Assembly: GCA_964632395.1 (NCBI GenBank)
Contig: CAZWES010000010.1
Span: forward strand, 1 to 40,046
Source: CAZWES01 sp964632395
Lineage (GTDB): Bacteria > Patescibacteriota > Gracilibacteria > Peribacterales > Peribacteraceae
Reading direction: 5' to 3'
Length of the DNA stretch: 40,046 nt
The notes below the pieces were generated by a model, which was not told the origin of the DNA, ran no database searches, and saw only the letters and a program-made list of their open reading frames with translations. Below, in pieces: positions 17,785-25,900 of this stretch. Every line of letters starts with the position of its first letter. Positions within the stretch are counted from its first letter, which is position 1. The translations under genes were made by a program, and so were the position numbers.

Positions 17785-20162
17785 CTAAATTTATCGGAAA
17801 GATTTTCTTTAAGTCCCGAATGCCGTTCAATCCCCTCCTCCTCTTTTACTAGCTCATTTCTATCAACTATGGAGTGGAATCTGACCTGCGCATTCCACGT
17901 ATCAATTGCTTTTAGTAGAGTCTCCTGCAACGCACCCCACGAGACTTCAAGTTCTGCACGCTGTTTGATGATGCGCTGCGGACGTTGAACAGAACACCAT
18001 GGACATGCCATGGGCCACGCGAGAGAAACTCCAAACGTACTGTAAGCAAGATGTTCTTGAGCTTTCTTCCAACTTTCAGTCGGAGCAGTAAAACTACTGC
18101 CCTCCCATGACCCTTGAACAAAGCTAACAGCACGAATAGACGAGGGATCACGACTGCTATCCTTAAGATCCAGTTCGCTCATCAGAAATGTTGTTCCGCC
18201 GTCCGATGGATCGCAGTGACTATCAAGCCTAGTAATAGACTGTTCCTTGAATGTAAGCAGACTGTTCCACGTTAATATGTTATCAATCGGAGGAGGCGGA
18301 ACAAAAAAGAGCGACCCCTCGGGATTAGGGAGATCAATATCCGGAAAAGTAAAAACGGGAGGATGAAATCTTTTTAGTTCTTTTAGGCTTTTCTCTAAAT
18401 CTTCAACATCGAACTGAAAAGTGACTGGGTCCAAAGGTGGAGGACTTATTATCTCCACCGAATGTTTCTCCAGATTGATTACAGGAACTGTAACTTTTTC
18501 CCCAAATGCAATCCTGGAGAGATCGAATGTCAGATCAGGAAGCGGAGTGCCAATAATCTCAAAAGGATGCCACTGAGCTCTGCTCCCGTGATACGAAGCC
18601 CAAAGAGGAGGCCCATCCGGAAGCCATGCACGAAGATCTCCTGACAATATATTATCCATGCCGCCGGACAGAAGATCCCACGGCTTTGTACTTTGTTTTA
18701 CCGGAACAACATTCATGCGACATGCCGGTACAAGGCATTTTTTTGTAGCCTGTGCAGCTGCCTGGTATAACCCACGCACTCTTGTGCGCAGACTGGGCAA
18801 ATACATCGAGTACATGTCATACCATTGCTCCAGGCTCTTGGCATTCTTTTCTATCCAGTCGTAATAAAACTCATTTGCTTTTTCTACATACGAAAGTAAA
18901 GCATGAATGTACTTGGGCTCATGAATACGAGCACGTCGGACCGTATCCTCCAGCGCAACATACGAGTCCATCACTTCACTGTTATTAATGATCCGCTGCC
19001 TAAGATTTGAACTGAGCGATACGCCGGTTGTTCTCTCAAGCTCGGAAGCGCCTTCCAGCCATGCGTTCCATTCCTCTTTCTTTTGTTTAATTTCCATTCG
19101 CGAAACCATCGGCATAGCAACTTCCACCGGGACGTACTCCACTTCGATCAGAGGAATTTCGCGCAGGTATTTTGCAGCAAGGCTTAGAGCATCAGGATCG
19201 TTGCCTATCACCTCTTCCACAGGTTCAGGCTCGTGTTTAGACTTTGCGAGTGAGGGGAAAATTTTAGAGAAGAGCGACGATCTTGTTTTCTGCAAACCAA
19301 ATCCTCCACTTGGAAGAATTAACTTTACCTCCGGCGGCTGCATGAGTCTTCCGATTGTCTGATCCAGCGTAAGATACTCGCCAGGACGGTACGGCGTTGG
19401 AATTACCGGATGGACGGTTTCATGCATATACTGCAAACCTGCATTATCAAGAGAAAGGGATTCCATGCTGCTATCGAACGGGTGCTTTGCTTCATCTCCT
19501 GCGGGAGCCGTAGCATTGCTACCGGGAGCGGGGACCCATCTGCCTTCTTCATCGCGCGAAGCTGGAGGAAATTCCGAAAGCGTATCCAGCGCATTCCACC
19601 CTGCAGGCTCTGCTGCCTTATCAATCGGAGTAGCGTCGTAATCTACAACGCAGTTAAACGCGTAAGGGAATGTGGATGAGTCATGTGTGACATCCGACAT
19701 GTAGGAATAACAAACTGCCTTTGCGCCATCACACGAATATATTCGCATTCGTGACCCCGTCTCATCTTTTGAACAGGACTTATGCGGTTTCGGTGGCGTT
19801 GATGTTGCAGGATCGCATGGTGCATTCTCACAGTTTAACTCGACCGTACTTTTCGGCAGGCCTTTCCTGTGTACTACTCTGCAGCCCTTACCAATACAAT
19901 CACCGAATGAATCAAAACCGGTGCAATGGAAGCTCAGTTTGCAGTTAAGCGGATCAGTATTGCGATAGTAATGTGAAAGCACTCGTTCATCGCCAGGATG
20001 CACCAAGCCACCGCAAAGCGCAGGTGGGATTGGGGTTCTGTTTAGCGCCTTGTTCATGATGCCTTCTATCTCACCTTCGGGAAACGCAGAGACTTGCCGC
20101 AATCCTTGTGTGGAAGCGAAAAGTGTGACCAGAACGATGCATGCAGAAAGCCTCTTTACCAT
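17781..20162 (-). CDS. large secreted hypothetical protein (793 aa)
   Basis: Apparent first gene of the exported-protein block. The signal peptide MVKRLSACIVLVTLFASTQG is followed by a mature start around QVSAFPEGE. Residues ~48-140 form a Cys-rich module (LCGGL, CKLSFHCTGF, CIGKGC, CENAPCD, CSKDE, YSCDGAKAVC). The rest is mostly helical with few Cys, with a Pro-rich stretch around 600-650 (FFVPPPPID). A cluster near the C-terminus (MACPWCSVQRPQRI) is striking. I know no homologous family. The gene lies 47 nt downstream of the 158-aa gene's stop. No strong promoter is visible there, though TATCCT 8 nt before the ATG (minus strand) is possible. The stop overlaps the next start as ATGA. Confidence 0.85.
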   Translation of the reverse strand: MVKRLSACIVLVTLFASTQGLRQVSAFPEGEIEGIMNKALNRTPIPPALCGGLVHPGDERVLSHYYRNTDPLNCKLSFHCTGFDSFGDCIGKGCRVVHRKGLPKSTVELNCENAPCDPATSTPPKPHKSCSKDETGSRMRIYSCDGAKAVCYSYMSDVTHDSSTFPYAFNCVVDYDATPIDKAAEPAGWNALDTLSEFPPASRDEEGRWVPAPGSNATAPAGDEAKHPFDSSMESLSLDNAGLQYMHETVHPVIPTPYRPGEYLTLDQTIGRLMQPPEVKLILPSGGFGLQKTRSSLFSKIFPSLAKSKHEPEPVEEVIGNDPDALSLAAKYLREIPLIEVEYVPVEVAMPMVSRMEIKQKKEEWNAWLEGASELERTTGVSLSSNLRQRIINNSEVMDSYVALEDTVRRARIHEPKYIHALLSYVEKANEFYYDWIEKNAKSLEQWYDMYSMYLPSLRTRVRGLYQAAAQATKKCLVPACRMNVVPVKQSTKPWDLLSGGMDNILSGDLRAWLPDGPPLWASYHGSRAQWHPFEIIGTPLPDLTFDLSRIAFGEKVTVPVINLEKHSVEIISPPPLDPVTFQFDVEDLEKSLKELKRFHPPVFTFPDIDLPNPEGSLFFVPPPPIDNILTWNSLLTFKEQSITRLDSHCDPSDGGTTFLMSELDLKDSSRDPSSIRAVSFVQGSWEGSSFTAPTESWKKAQEHLAYSTFGVSLAWPMACPWCSVQRPQRIIKQRAELEVSWGALQETLLKAIDTWNAQVRFHSIVDRNELVKEEEGIERHSGLKENLSDKFR

Positions 20163-20209
20163 ATGGGTAAAGGATACGGAAAAAGGGGCGTGGGGTGGAG
20201 GGGAAATTA

Positions 20210-20686
20210 TCAGTCCCTAACACACTCCTCAGCATATGGTTTTCTGCCAAACAAAGACCTGATTTCCTCTTTTATATCATCAGATACACCTCTCACATGC
20301 TGCGAAAGAAACTCATTTAGAAAGTCGATCCCTCCTTCACGAAGACCTGTCCAATGATGCCCGTTAAATCTGTCATACTCCAATTCACAGTCGATGACAC
20401 CGTCCTCATAGAAACGTACATGATGCTCATTTGGCTCCGACACAGATGTTTTCTGTTTTCTAACAAGCCCGGCAGTTTGCCCAGGAAAAACAAGCTGCCA
20501 ATACGTACGTCTGAAACCTTGCTCAATCAGTACTTCGAAGAATAATTTTTGCAGCTCACTTTCATAGGAGTCATCGAAGCACCCCTGCACAACCGATGGC
20601 CTCATCCAGCCACATGGATACTTCGTAGCACCATAAGCAAGATCTGCAATATAGCCCAGTGTCCCTCTTCGTTTTTCGGAAGTCAT
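20210..20686 (-). CDS. hypothetical protein (158 aa)
   Basis: A cytoplasmic-looking protein of mixed composition without signal peptide or membrane segment, and no family that I recognise. It has a Gly/Tyr/Trp-rich N-terminus (GYIADLAYGATKYPCGWMRP) and a middle with beta-like character (HHVRFYEDGVIDCELEYDRF). A helical C-terminus ends in CVRD. A -10 box TAAAAT at 20695-20700 (minus strand) puts +1 at about 20688, 2 nt before the ATG. It could be independent of, or the promoter-proximal gene for, the exported-protein block that follows after 47 nt. It forms a run of three orphan genes with its two upstream neighbours. Confidence 0.65.
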   Translation of the reverse strand: MTSEKRRGTLGYIADLAYGATKYPCGWMRPSVVQGCFDDSYESELQKLFFEVLIEQGFRRTYWQLVFPGQTAGLVRKQKTSVSEPNEHHVRFYEDGVIDCELEYDRFNGHHWTGLREGGIDFLNEFLSQHVRGVSDDIKEEIRSLFGRKPYAEECVRD

Positions 20687-20694
20687 TTGAGTGA

Positions 20695-20700
20695 ATTTTA
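20695..20700 (-). promoter_or_regulatory. -10 box TAAAAT, near-leaderless start
   Basis: TAAAAT on the minus strand with predicted +1 at 20688 and the ATG at 20686. No good -35 was found, so the call rests on box and spacing only. Confidence 0.4.
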
Positions 20701-20743
20701 CGGGAAAACAGATGTGGTAGTGGAGAAAAAACCCAAAAGTTTC

Positions 20744-21142
20744 TCACAATTCTTCACACTGACCCTCTAAAACTGGTGCATCTACAAGTAATAGCAATTT
20801 TTTGTATGCTCGGTTAAATCTTTGTCTCAACCCGCCATTTGGTAAGCCGCTTCTCGATCCTTCGAGACCAGTCAATTTATTCAGTATGCTATGCCGCACA
20901 GTAATGTCCTGTGCATCACCACTCAATTCCACATCCTGATTGCACCGCATTGCAAAACCCATCAAACCAAACACTTCATCAAAATCCGGATTGCACAAAA
21001 AGCCTTCGAGCAACCTAGAACGAACCGCGCATCGCGGCGCTAAGCGCAACGCGGTCAATGTTTCTTCAAGCAGATCACGTCCAGCACTAACGTTTTCCTC
21101 ATCAGTTACCAATGCGTAATAATCAGCGCTGTTGATCAGCAT
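20744..21142 (-). CDS. hypothetical helical protein (132 aa)
   Basis: A soluble, probably all-helical protein (LLEETLTALRLAPRCAVRSRLLEGF, then RQRFNRAYKKLLLLVDAP). It has no signal peptide, membrane segment or recognisable catalytic motif. Three or four Cys residues are scattered. The start ATG at 21142 has no Shine-Dalgarno. It is separated from the next gene by 57 nt and from the previous one by 72 nt. Function unknown; it could be a small regulatory or partner protein of the neighbouring orphans, but nothing in the sequence shows this. Confidence 0.55.
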   Translation of the reverse strand: MLINSADYYALVTDEENVSAGRDLLEETLTALRLAPRCAVRSRLLEGFLCNPDFDEVFGLMGFAMRCNQDVELSGDAQDITVRHSILNKLTGLEGSRSGLPNGGLRQRFNRAYKKLLLLVDAPVLEGQCEEL

Positions 21143-21214
21143 AATTGGAGAAAAGAAAACAGGTTACACATGCTACATTACTTCTGATTTCTAGCCATAA
21201 GAAAAGATATTCTT

Positions 21215-21391
21215 TCAACCTGACTCGAATTCACGCAGAAGCTCTTTTTTCATTTTCTCCGTAAACGGAGGCAAGCCTGCAATCATGCTGTTTCTCTCAG
21301 CTGCATCCAGTATCATAGCCCACCGCTTCTTCGGGTCACGAAGATATTTAGATACATCTATAAGCCGCTTGCCTTTGCCAAAATACACCAT
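21215..21391 (-). CDS. small hypothetical protein (58 aa)
   Basis: The frame is open from 21463, but that upstream start lies in the middle of a 46-bp palindrome. I choose the ATG at 21391 because TATAAT at 21398-21403 (minus strand) predicts +1 exactly on that A, and GGAG precedes it. The product begins MVYFGKGKRLIDVSKYL. It continues with RDPKKRWAMILDAAERNSM and a Lys/Glu-rich helix ending in REFESG. It is basic and helical, possibly nucleic-acid-binding, with no recognised family. It is the first of three short minus-strand orphan genes. Confidence 0.55.
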   Translation of the reverse strand: MVYFGKGKRLIDVSKYLRDPKKRWAMILDAAERNSMIAGLPPFTEKMKKELLREFESG

Positions 21392-21397
21392 GTCTCC

Positions 21398-21403
21398 ATT
21401 ATA
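21398..21403 (-). promoter_or_regulatory. TATAAT -10 box for the 58-aa gene
   Basis: Consensus -10 on the minus strand, ending 6 nt before the ATG at 21391, so +1 coincides with the start codon. A TTGCCA at 21429-21434 is too far away (25 bp) to be a normal -35. Confidence 0.5.
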
Positions 21404-21439
21404 ACGCATTCTTGCGCCCCGAAGCGCTTGGCAACAATG

Positions 21440-21485
21440 GATTTTCCCGTAGGGGCGTAGCATGCTACGCCCCTACGGGAAAATC
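21440..21485. repeat. perfect 46-bp palindrome
   Basis: An uninterrupted perfect palindrome centred at 21462.5 on GCATGC. Each arm reads GATTTTCCCGTAGGGGCGTA outward to inward. It has a strong GC stem with an A-tract on one side and a T-tract on the other, so it could be a bidirectional terminator or a mobile palindromic unit between two minus-strand genes. Confidence 0.8.
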
Positions 21486-21533
21486 CTGCCATCGTAAAAA
21501 AATTGTGCGTATTTGGTGTATATTATCGGACAG

Positions 21534-21565
21534 AAAAAGCCTTCGGCCCGTGGTTCATATACCAC
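21534..21565 (-). terminator. putative terminator after RNase J
   Basis: On the minus strand, past the RNase J stop, GTGGT-ATATGA-ACCAC (21550-21565) is followed by a short GGGCC-GAA-GGCTT stem. A run of five T (21534-21538) comes next. The second stem is short, so strength is uncertain. Confidence 0.4.
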
Positions 21566-21587
21566 ACTTAGCGGGGAGCCTTTTTCT

Positions 21588-23327
21588 TTAAACCTCCACC
21601 ACAATCGGCAACACCACAGGCTCTCGATCGAGCTTGCGCCGGAAGGTCCTATGCAACGCCGCATTGACCGCTTTTTTATAGCCCTTTCGGTCTTTCTCGC
21701 CGGAAGCTTTTGCCTCTTCGTATGCTTTCCGTGCAGCCTTGACTGCTTCGCCTGTCACCTCTGCAAGCTCGGGGCCATAGACAAATCCGCGCGTTAGAAC
21801 ATCCGGATCGCCAATGAGCCGCCCGCTCTTTGCAAAAACTCGTAAGACGACGATGACAATTCCTCCTTCGGAGAGCCTTTTGCGATCTTCCAGAACTCGC
21901 TTGCCCTCGCTTCCCCCACCAAGTCCATCAACCAAAATATCATCCGCAGCAATTCTGCTTTTACTCTTGCGCGCATTCTTGTGTTGATCGAACTCCAGGA
22001 TTTCTCCATTGTTTAAGGAATGGATGCAGTTTTCTGTGTAACCCGCTGTGCGCGCAAGTTCCGCATGGGCGGCACGCATTGCAGTCTCACCGTGCTCGGG
22101 GATTACGTGCTTGGGTTTTGTTAGCCGCATCATGAGCAAAAGATCTTCCTGGAATCCGTGACCGGTTGTGTGTAGATCCAGGACGTCATTCGTCAAAACC
22201 TTTGCACCGCGCAGATAGAGATTATTTATCATCGCAGCCACGGCGCGTGCGTTTCCTATAATTGGATTACTGGAAAGGACGACTGTGTCACCTTCGCGGA
22301 TTTCCACATTGCGATGGGCGCCAAGGCCCATTCGCGCGAGCCCCGCACGCTCCTCCCCCTGCGTTCCCGTTGTAAGAATCAGAACCTCACGGTCGGGCAA
22401 TTTGTTCATTGCAGGGCTGGCTTTACGTATAAGCCCGCGCGGAGCATTAAAGTATCCAAGATTCTGCGCAATTTCGATATTGGTTTCCATACTGCGACCA
22501 GCAAGAAACACTTTTCGATTGTGAACTTTTGCGGCATCCACAATCTGTTGAATGCGGGAGAGACGCGAGCTGAATGTACTCACTATGAGACGACCTGATG
22601 CCGAAGCGATTGTCTCATCAAGAGTTTTTGCAATATCGCGCTCGCTCATGGCATGCCCCTGCCTTTGTGCATTTGTACTATCGCTGATCAAAGCAAGAAC
22701 TCCCTTCTCCCCCATTCCCGCAATATGCGCCAAATCAGCTGGCGGTTCGTTGACTGGAGTTAGATCAAATTTGAAATCACCAGTGTGAATGATTGTTCCA
22801 AGCGGCGTGTGTATTGCAACCCCGGCGGAATCCGGAATGCTGTGTGTAACACGGAAAAATTCTACTTCGATCTTTCCAAGCTTGATGCGTTTTCCATATT
22901 CCACATTTTGCAGTGATGATTTGGAAGTCAGCTTTGCTTCATCGAGCCTCTTTTTAACAAACCCCATCGTGAGTTTTGTTCCGTAGCATGTGGGAAAGTG
23001 AAGTTTCGGCAATAGATGTTGCACCGCACCAATGTGATCCAAGTGCCCATGCGTGAACAAAACTCCACGAATGAATTTTTCTCTCCCTTTTAGGAAAGAG
23101 ATATCCGGAATCAGATAATCGATTCCAAGCATTCCCTCTTCCGGGAACTGCAGCCCCAGATCGATGACTACAATGTCATCATCAACCTGGACGAGCATGC
23201 AATTACGTCCGACTTCTTCGAATCCTCCAAGAGGAATGACTCGCACAATCGGTGATTTCCTGCCTCCACTCTTTGGATGGTTTCCTGATGATCTTGGTGA
23301 TCTCCTTGAACGTCTTTTTTTAAACAT
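21588..23327 (-). CDS. rnj: ribonuclease J
   Basis: A metallo-beta-lactamase/beta-CASP nuclease for mRNA turnover and rRNA processing (5'-3' exo- and endonuclease in the family). It is 579 aa, close to the usual ~555. A basic N-terminal extension (KKRRSRRSPRSSGNHPKSGG) is followed by PLGGFEEVGRNCM and DLGLQFPEEGMLGID. The zinc ligand motif is FTHGHLDHIGA (~residues 90-99). Later motifs are IHTGDFKFDLTP, ISDSTNA, and the beta-CASP region RSMETNIEIAQNLGY with LTTGTQGE. HTTGHGFQEDL and KHVIPEHGETAM follow, then a C-terminal domain. A TGC-TATACT promoter predicts an 79-nt leader, unlike most genes here. It is not in an operon with its neighbours. Confidence 0.96.
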   Translation of the reverse strand: MFKKRRSRRSPRSSGNHPKSGGRKSPIVRVIPLGGFEEVGRNCMLVQVDDDIVVIDLGLQFPEEGMLGIDYLIPDISFLKGREKFIRGVLFTHGHLDHIGAVQHLLPKLHFPTCYGTKLTMGFVKKRLDEAKLTSKSSLQNVEYGKRIKLGKIEVEFFRVTHSIPDSAGVAIHTPLGTIIHTGDFKFDLTPVNEPPADLAHIAGMGEKGVLALISDSTNAQRQGHAMSERDIAKTLDETIASASGRLIVSTFSSRLSRIQQIVDAAKVHNRKVFLAGRSMETNIEIAQNLGYFNAPRGLIRKASPAMNKLPDREVLILTTGTQGEERAGLARMGLGAHRNVEIREGDTVVLSSNPIIGNARAVAAMINNLYLRGAKVLTNDVLDLHTTGHGFQEDLLLMMRLTKPKHVIPEHGETAMRAAHAELARTAGYTENCIHSLNNGEILEFDQHKNARKSKSRIAADDILVDGLGGGSEGKRVLEDRKRLSEGGIVIVVLRVFAKSGRLIGDPDVLTRGFVYGPELAEVTGEAVKAARKAYEEAKASGEKDRKGYKKAVNAALHRTFRRKLDREPVVLPIVVEV

Positions 23328-23412
23328 AAAAGTTGTAATGAAAATGAATTAAACGTGATCTTTCTTGCCAGTACTTCCTTCTCCTTGAGCACTATCAATC
23401 AGATACACAGGC

Positions 23413-23421
23413 AGTATAGCA
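23413..23421 (-). promoter_or_regulatory. extended -10 promoter of RNase J
   Basis: TGC-TATACT on the minus strand (TATACT at 23413-23418), with a weak TTGCAT 16 bp upstream. Predicted +1 is about 23406, so the mRNA has a leader of about 79 nt containing AAGGAGAAGGAAG. This is an exception to the leaderless pattern. Confidence 0.5.
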
Positions 23422-23532
23422 GAGAGGAGATAGAATGCAAGGAGTTTGATGTCGTGATGGATGTTTTTTGGCTTAGGGTAAATGAAATTTTAGTTTGAAA
23501 TCATGACTTAATTATTGATATACGCATATAGA

Positions 23533-23677
23533 TCGCAGAAAATTTTCAATTTTCATGGATCAATTTTCAAACAATTATCAATTTTCAAGGTTCAAATAGC
23601 AGATGTTTGGTCAATTGAAAATTGAACCTTGAAAATTGTTTGTAAATTGAAAATTGATACCTGTAAATTTTCTGCGA
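23533..23677. repeat. MITE-like inverted-repeat element, copy 1
   Basis: 145 bp bounded by perfect 13-bp terminal inverted repeats TCGCAGAAAATTT / AAATTTTCTGCGA. The interior folds back on itself: CAATTTTCAAGGTTCAA (23579-23595) pairs exactly with 23622-23638, and flanking CAATTTTCAA words pair imperfectly. It is the main content of the 454-bp gap between RNase J and the gene at 23782; apart from the RNase J promoter I see nothing else there. No target-site duplication is obvious. Confidence 0.75.
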
Positions 23678-23781
23678 CCAGGCATGGGCAAGCAAATGTC
23701 AACAAAATACATTCTGCTTGCAACTTGCGCCCCTCCCCCAAAACTAGTACCCTCCCCTAAAGTCCTGCATACTGAAAGTCC

Positions 23782-25740
23782 ATGTCTGACCTCACGATCA
23801 AAACTGCAAAGACGAAGGCGCGGCGTGATGTACATCTTGCTGTGCGCACATTTGATGCGGAAACAGGCGAGAAAGTGATTTCACTTTTGAGGATTGATGG
23901 GCGCGAAAAGGAGTGCGATCACTTTATACATGAGTGGAACCACACGGTGGAGCGAACGCTTGCACATGCAGAAGAGGAGCCATATGAAAGGATGGAGAGC
24001 GCATTGAAGGAATTGAATGGACTCCTAAAAGCAATCCGGATTTCCGATCACATTGATGAGGTGCACGCGATGCTTGGTATTCATGATAGGGACGGAGTAT
24101 TGCACGTTTCGCAGGCGGGACGAGCTGAAGGATATCTCATACGAGATGGATCGACCGCACAGATAACGGAGAGAACAGGAGGGCGAGGCACCCACGCGCA
24201 ATTCCTTTATATCTCGAGCGGAGACATTGTGAGCTCGGATGTCGTGATTCTCTCCACCGAGAGACTGCTTAGATCAATTACCCCGGCACAAATCGCACAA
24301 GCTTCGCGCAGGAGAAGTGATTTGACTGAAGCAATACGCGATGCGCTGGAGGGCGAGAAGGAAGTTGCAACATTTGCAATCATCACTTCCGAGGGTGCAG
24401 GTTCTGCAGGCAGAGTAAAGCCGAAGAGAAGCGGACTTGTGCAAAAGAGTAGAAGAAGGAAGAAAGGACGAAAGTTTTCGCTACCTGCACTTTCATTGGA
24501 TTGGCTTGATTGGCGCGGCCTTATGGGTAAAACACAAAAACTCAGGAAGAAACTGAGCAAGTTCCTAAGCAAAGGATTCCAGAAGCTTCAAAGCGATCTT
24601 AAGCATCCAAAAAGGAAAAGGCGCGCGCACCTTTTGATCCTTGCCGCCGCACTCGTTGTATTTATCGGCATTTGGCTTGGTTTCCAGGTGACAACGGTCA
24701 GCCGCCGCAGCCAATCACGCGGGGATCTGACCGAGCTTGTGGAGAAGATAAATGAGGATGTTAAGAACGCAGAAAACAGGCAACTAATGGGCGACCTGGA
24801 ATCCGCAAATGCGATTTTGAATCGAGCAGAAGAGGAAGCGCGCAACGTAATGCAACACGAATCGGGGCTGTTTAGAACGGAAGCGCTTGACCTTTTGGAT
24901 CGTATCCGCGAGAAGCGCGAATCAATATCAAACATCGTGCGGTTGACCCCAACACTTGTCGCTAACTTGACCTCGAGGAATGAGGATGTCTCTGCGCGCG
25001 GTTTGGTTGGGATTGAACGCGGAAGAATGATCGTCTACGACAGACAAAACCTTTACTCGATCATCGTGAATGCTGTTGATGAGCCGCAAAGGCTGGATGG
25101 GGATAATCTGATCTTGAACGGAACATTCTTTGATCGATACGACACGTCACTATTTATGACCAAAGAGAACCGCTTGATCGAATTGATCGAGGGACAGCCC
25201 ACAGCCATGAAGACAGATGATCCGGCAGGGTGGCTCAGCGGCCCCGACATGGAAACCTACATCCGCTTCCTTTACGTCCTCTCTCCACAAAACAATCAGA
25301 TCTTGAAGTATGAAAGGCTAAGCAACCGCTACAGCGAGCCAAGTGAATACAATGTGAGTGGAGATCTGGAAAACGCGATTGATATGACAATCGATTCGGA
25401 TATCTACATCCTTAAATCAGGCGGAGAGATCGTTAAACTCTTCCGCGGAGAATCCAGCCCATTCGCCATCCGCAACCTACCAACTGGTGCACTGGAGACC
25501 GCAACAAAAGTTGTAAAACCAAGTGACCGCAGTAACTTCTACTTCTTAGATCCGGAAGGCGCAAGGATAATTGTGACTAGGACTGATGATGACTCTGGCG
25601 AGTCGCTTTACTTGAAGCAGTACGTGCTTGAAGGAGATCAGGTTGGAACACTGCAGGACTTGTATGTTGATCCGGAGGAGACGCAGTTGACTGTGCTGGA
25701 TGAGAAGAGGTTGTACTCGATCAACCTACAAGAAGGATGA
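23782..25740 (+). CDS. PP2C-like (degenerate) membrane protein with C-terminal propeller-like region
   Basis: A 652-aa protein. Residues ~1-215 look like a divergent PPM/PP2C-type fold: VHLAVRTFDAETGEKV, then HVSQAGRAEGYLIRDGSTAQITE, which resembles the GDSRAYLIRDG strand of PP2C, then LYISSGDIVSSDVVILSTERLL. The Asp metal ligands expected in the first motif are not evident, so it may be inactive. A very basic segment follows (~220-285). One membrane helix (LLILAAALVVFIGIWLGF, ~287-304) leads to a coiled-coil (~315-390). The ~260-residue C-terminal region has repeated beta-type blades (YDRQNLYSIIVNA, LYVLSPQNNQILKYERL, IYILKSGGEIVKLF), presumably outside the cell. A -10-like CATACT at 23768 gives a near-leaderless start. 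A sensor linking an outer domain to a cytoplasmic phosphatase-like domain is inference. Confidence 0.75.
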   Translation: MSDLTIKTAKTKARRDVHLAVRTFDAETGEKVISLLRIDGREKECDHFIHEWNHTVERTLAHAEEEPYERMESALKELNGLLKAIRISDHIDEVHAMLGIHDRDGVLHVSQAGRAEGYLIRDGSTAQITERTGGRGTHAQFLYISSGDIVSSDVVILSTERLLRSITPAQIAQASRRRSDLTEAIRDALEGEKEVATFAIITSEGAGSAGRVKPKRSGLVQKSRRRKKGRKFSLPALSLDWLDWRGLMGKTQKLRKKLSKFLSKGFQKLQSDLKHPKRKRRAHLLILAAALVVFIGIWLGFQVTTVSRRSQSRGDLTELVEKINEDVKNAENRQLMGDLESANAILNRAEEEARNVMQHESGLFRTEALDLLDRIREKRESISNIVRLTPTLVANLTSRNEDVSARGLVGIERGRMIVYDRQNLYSIIVNAVDEPQRLDGDNLILNGTFFDRYDTSLFMTKENRLIELIEGQPTAMKTDDPAGWLSGPDMETYIRFLYVLSPQNNQILKYERLSNRYSEPSEYNVSGDLENAIDMTIDSDIYILKSGGEIVKLFRGESSPFAIRNLPTGALETATKVVKPSDRSNFYFLDPEGARIIVTRTDDDSGESLYLKQYVLEGDQVGTLQDLYVDPEETQLTVLDEKRLYSINLQEG

Positions 25741-25767
25741 TTGCAGAAAATGCTGCAGTGACGGCTG

Positions 25768-25897
25768 TCGCAGAAAATTTACAATTATCAATTTACAATT
25801 TCCAAACAATTTTCAAGTATCAATTTTCAAACGTTTGATACTTGAAAATTGATAATTGTTTGATAATTGATCCCTGAAAATTGAAAATTTTCTCCGA
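25768..25897. repeat. MITE-like inverted-repeat element, copy 2
   Basis: 130 bp with the same left end as copy 1 (TCGCAGAAAATTT, 25768-25780) and a right end with one mismatch (AAATTTTCTCCGA, 25885-25897). Inside, CAATTTTCAAGTATCAA (25807-25823) pairs exactly with 25835-25851. The right end stops 3 bp before the ATG at 25901, so the element forms the whole upstream region of that gene. Confidence 0.75.
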
Positions 25898-25900
25898 CCC

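Noticed and set aside
23533..25897. CRISPR array from the repeated AATTTTC words
   Set aside because: The words are irregularly spaced and form one hairpin per element, with no constant repeat/spacer unit and no cas genes.
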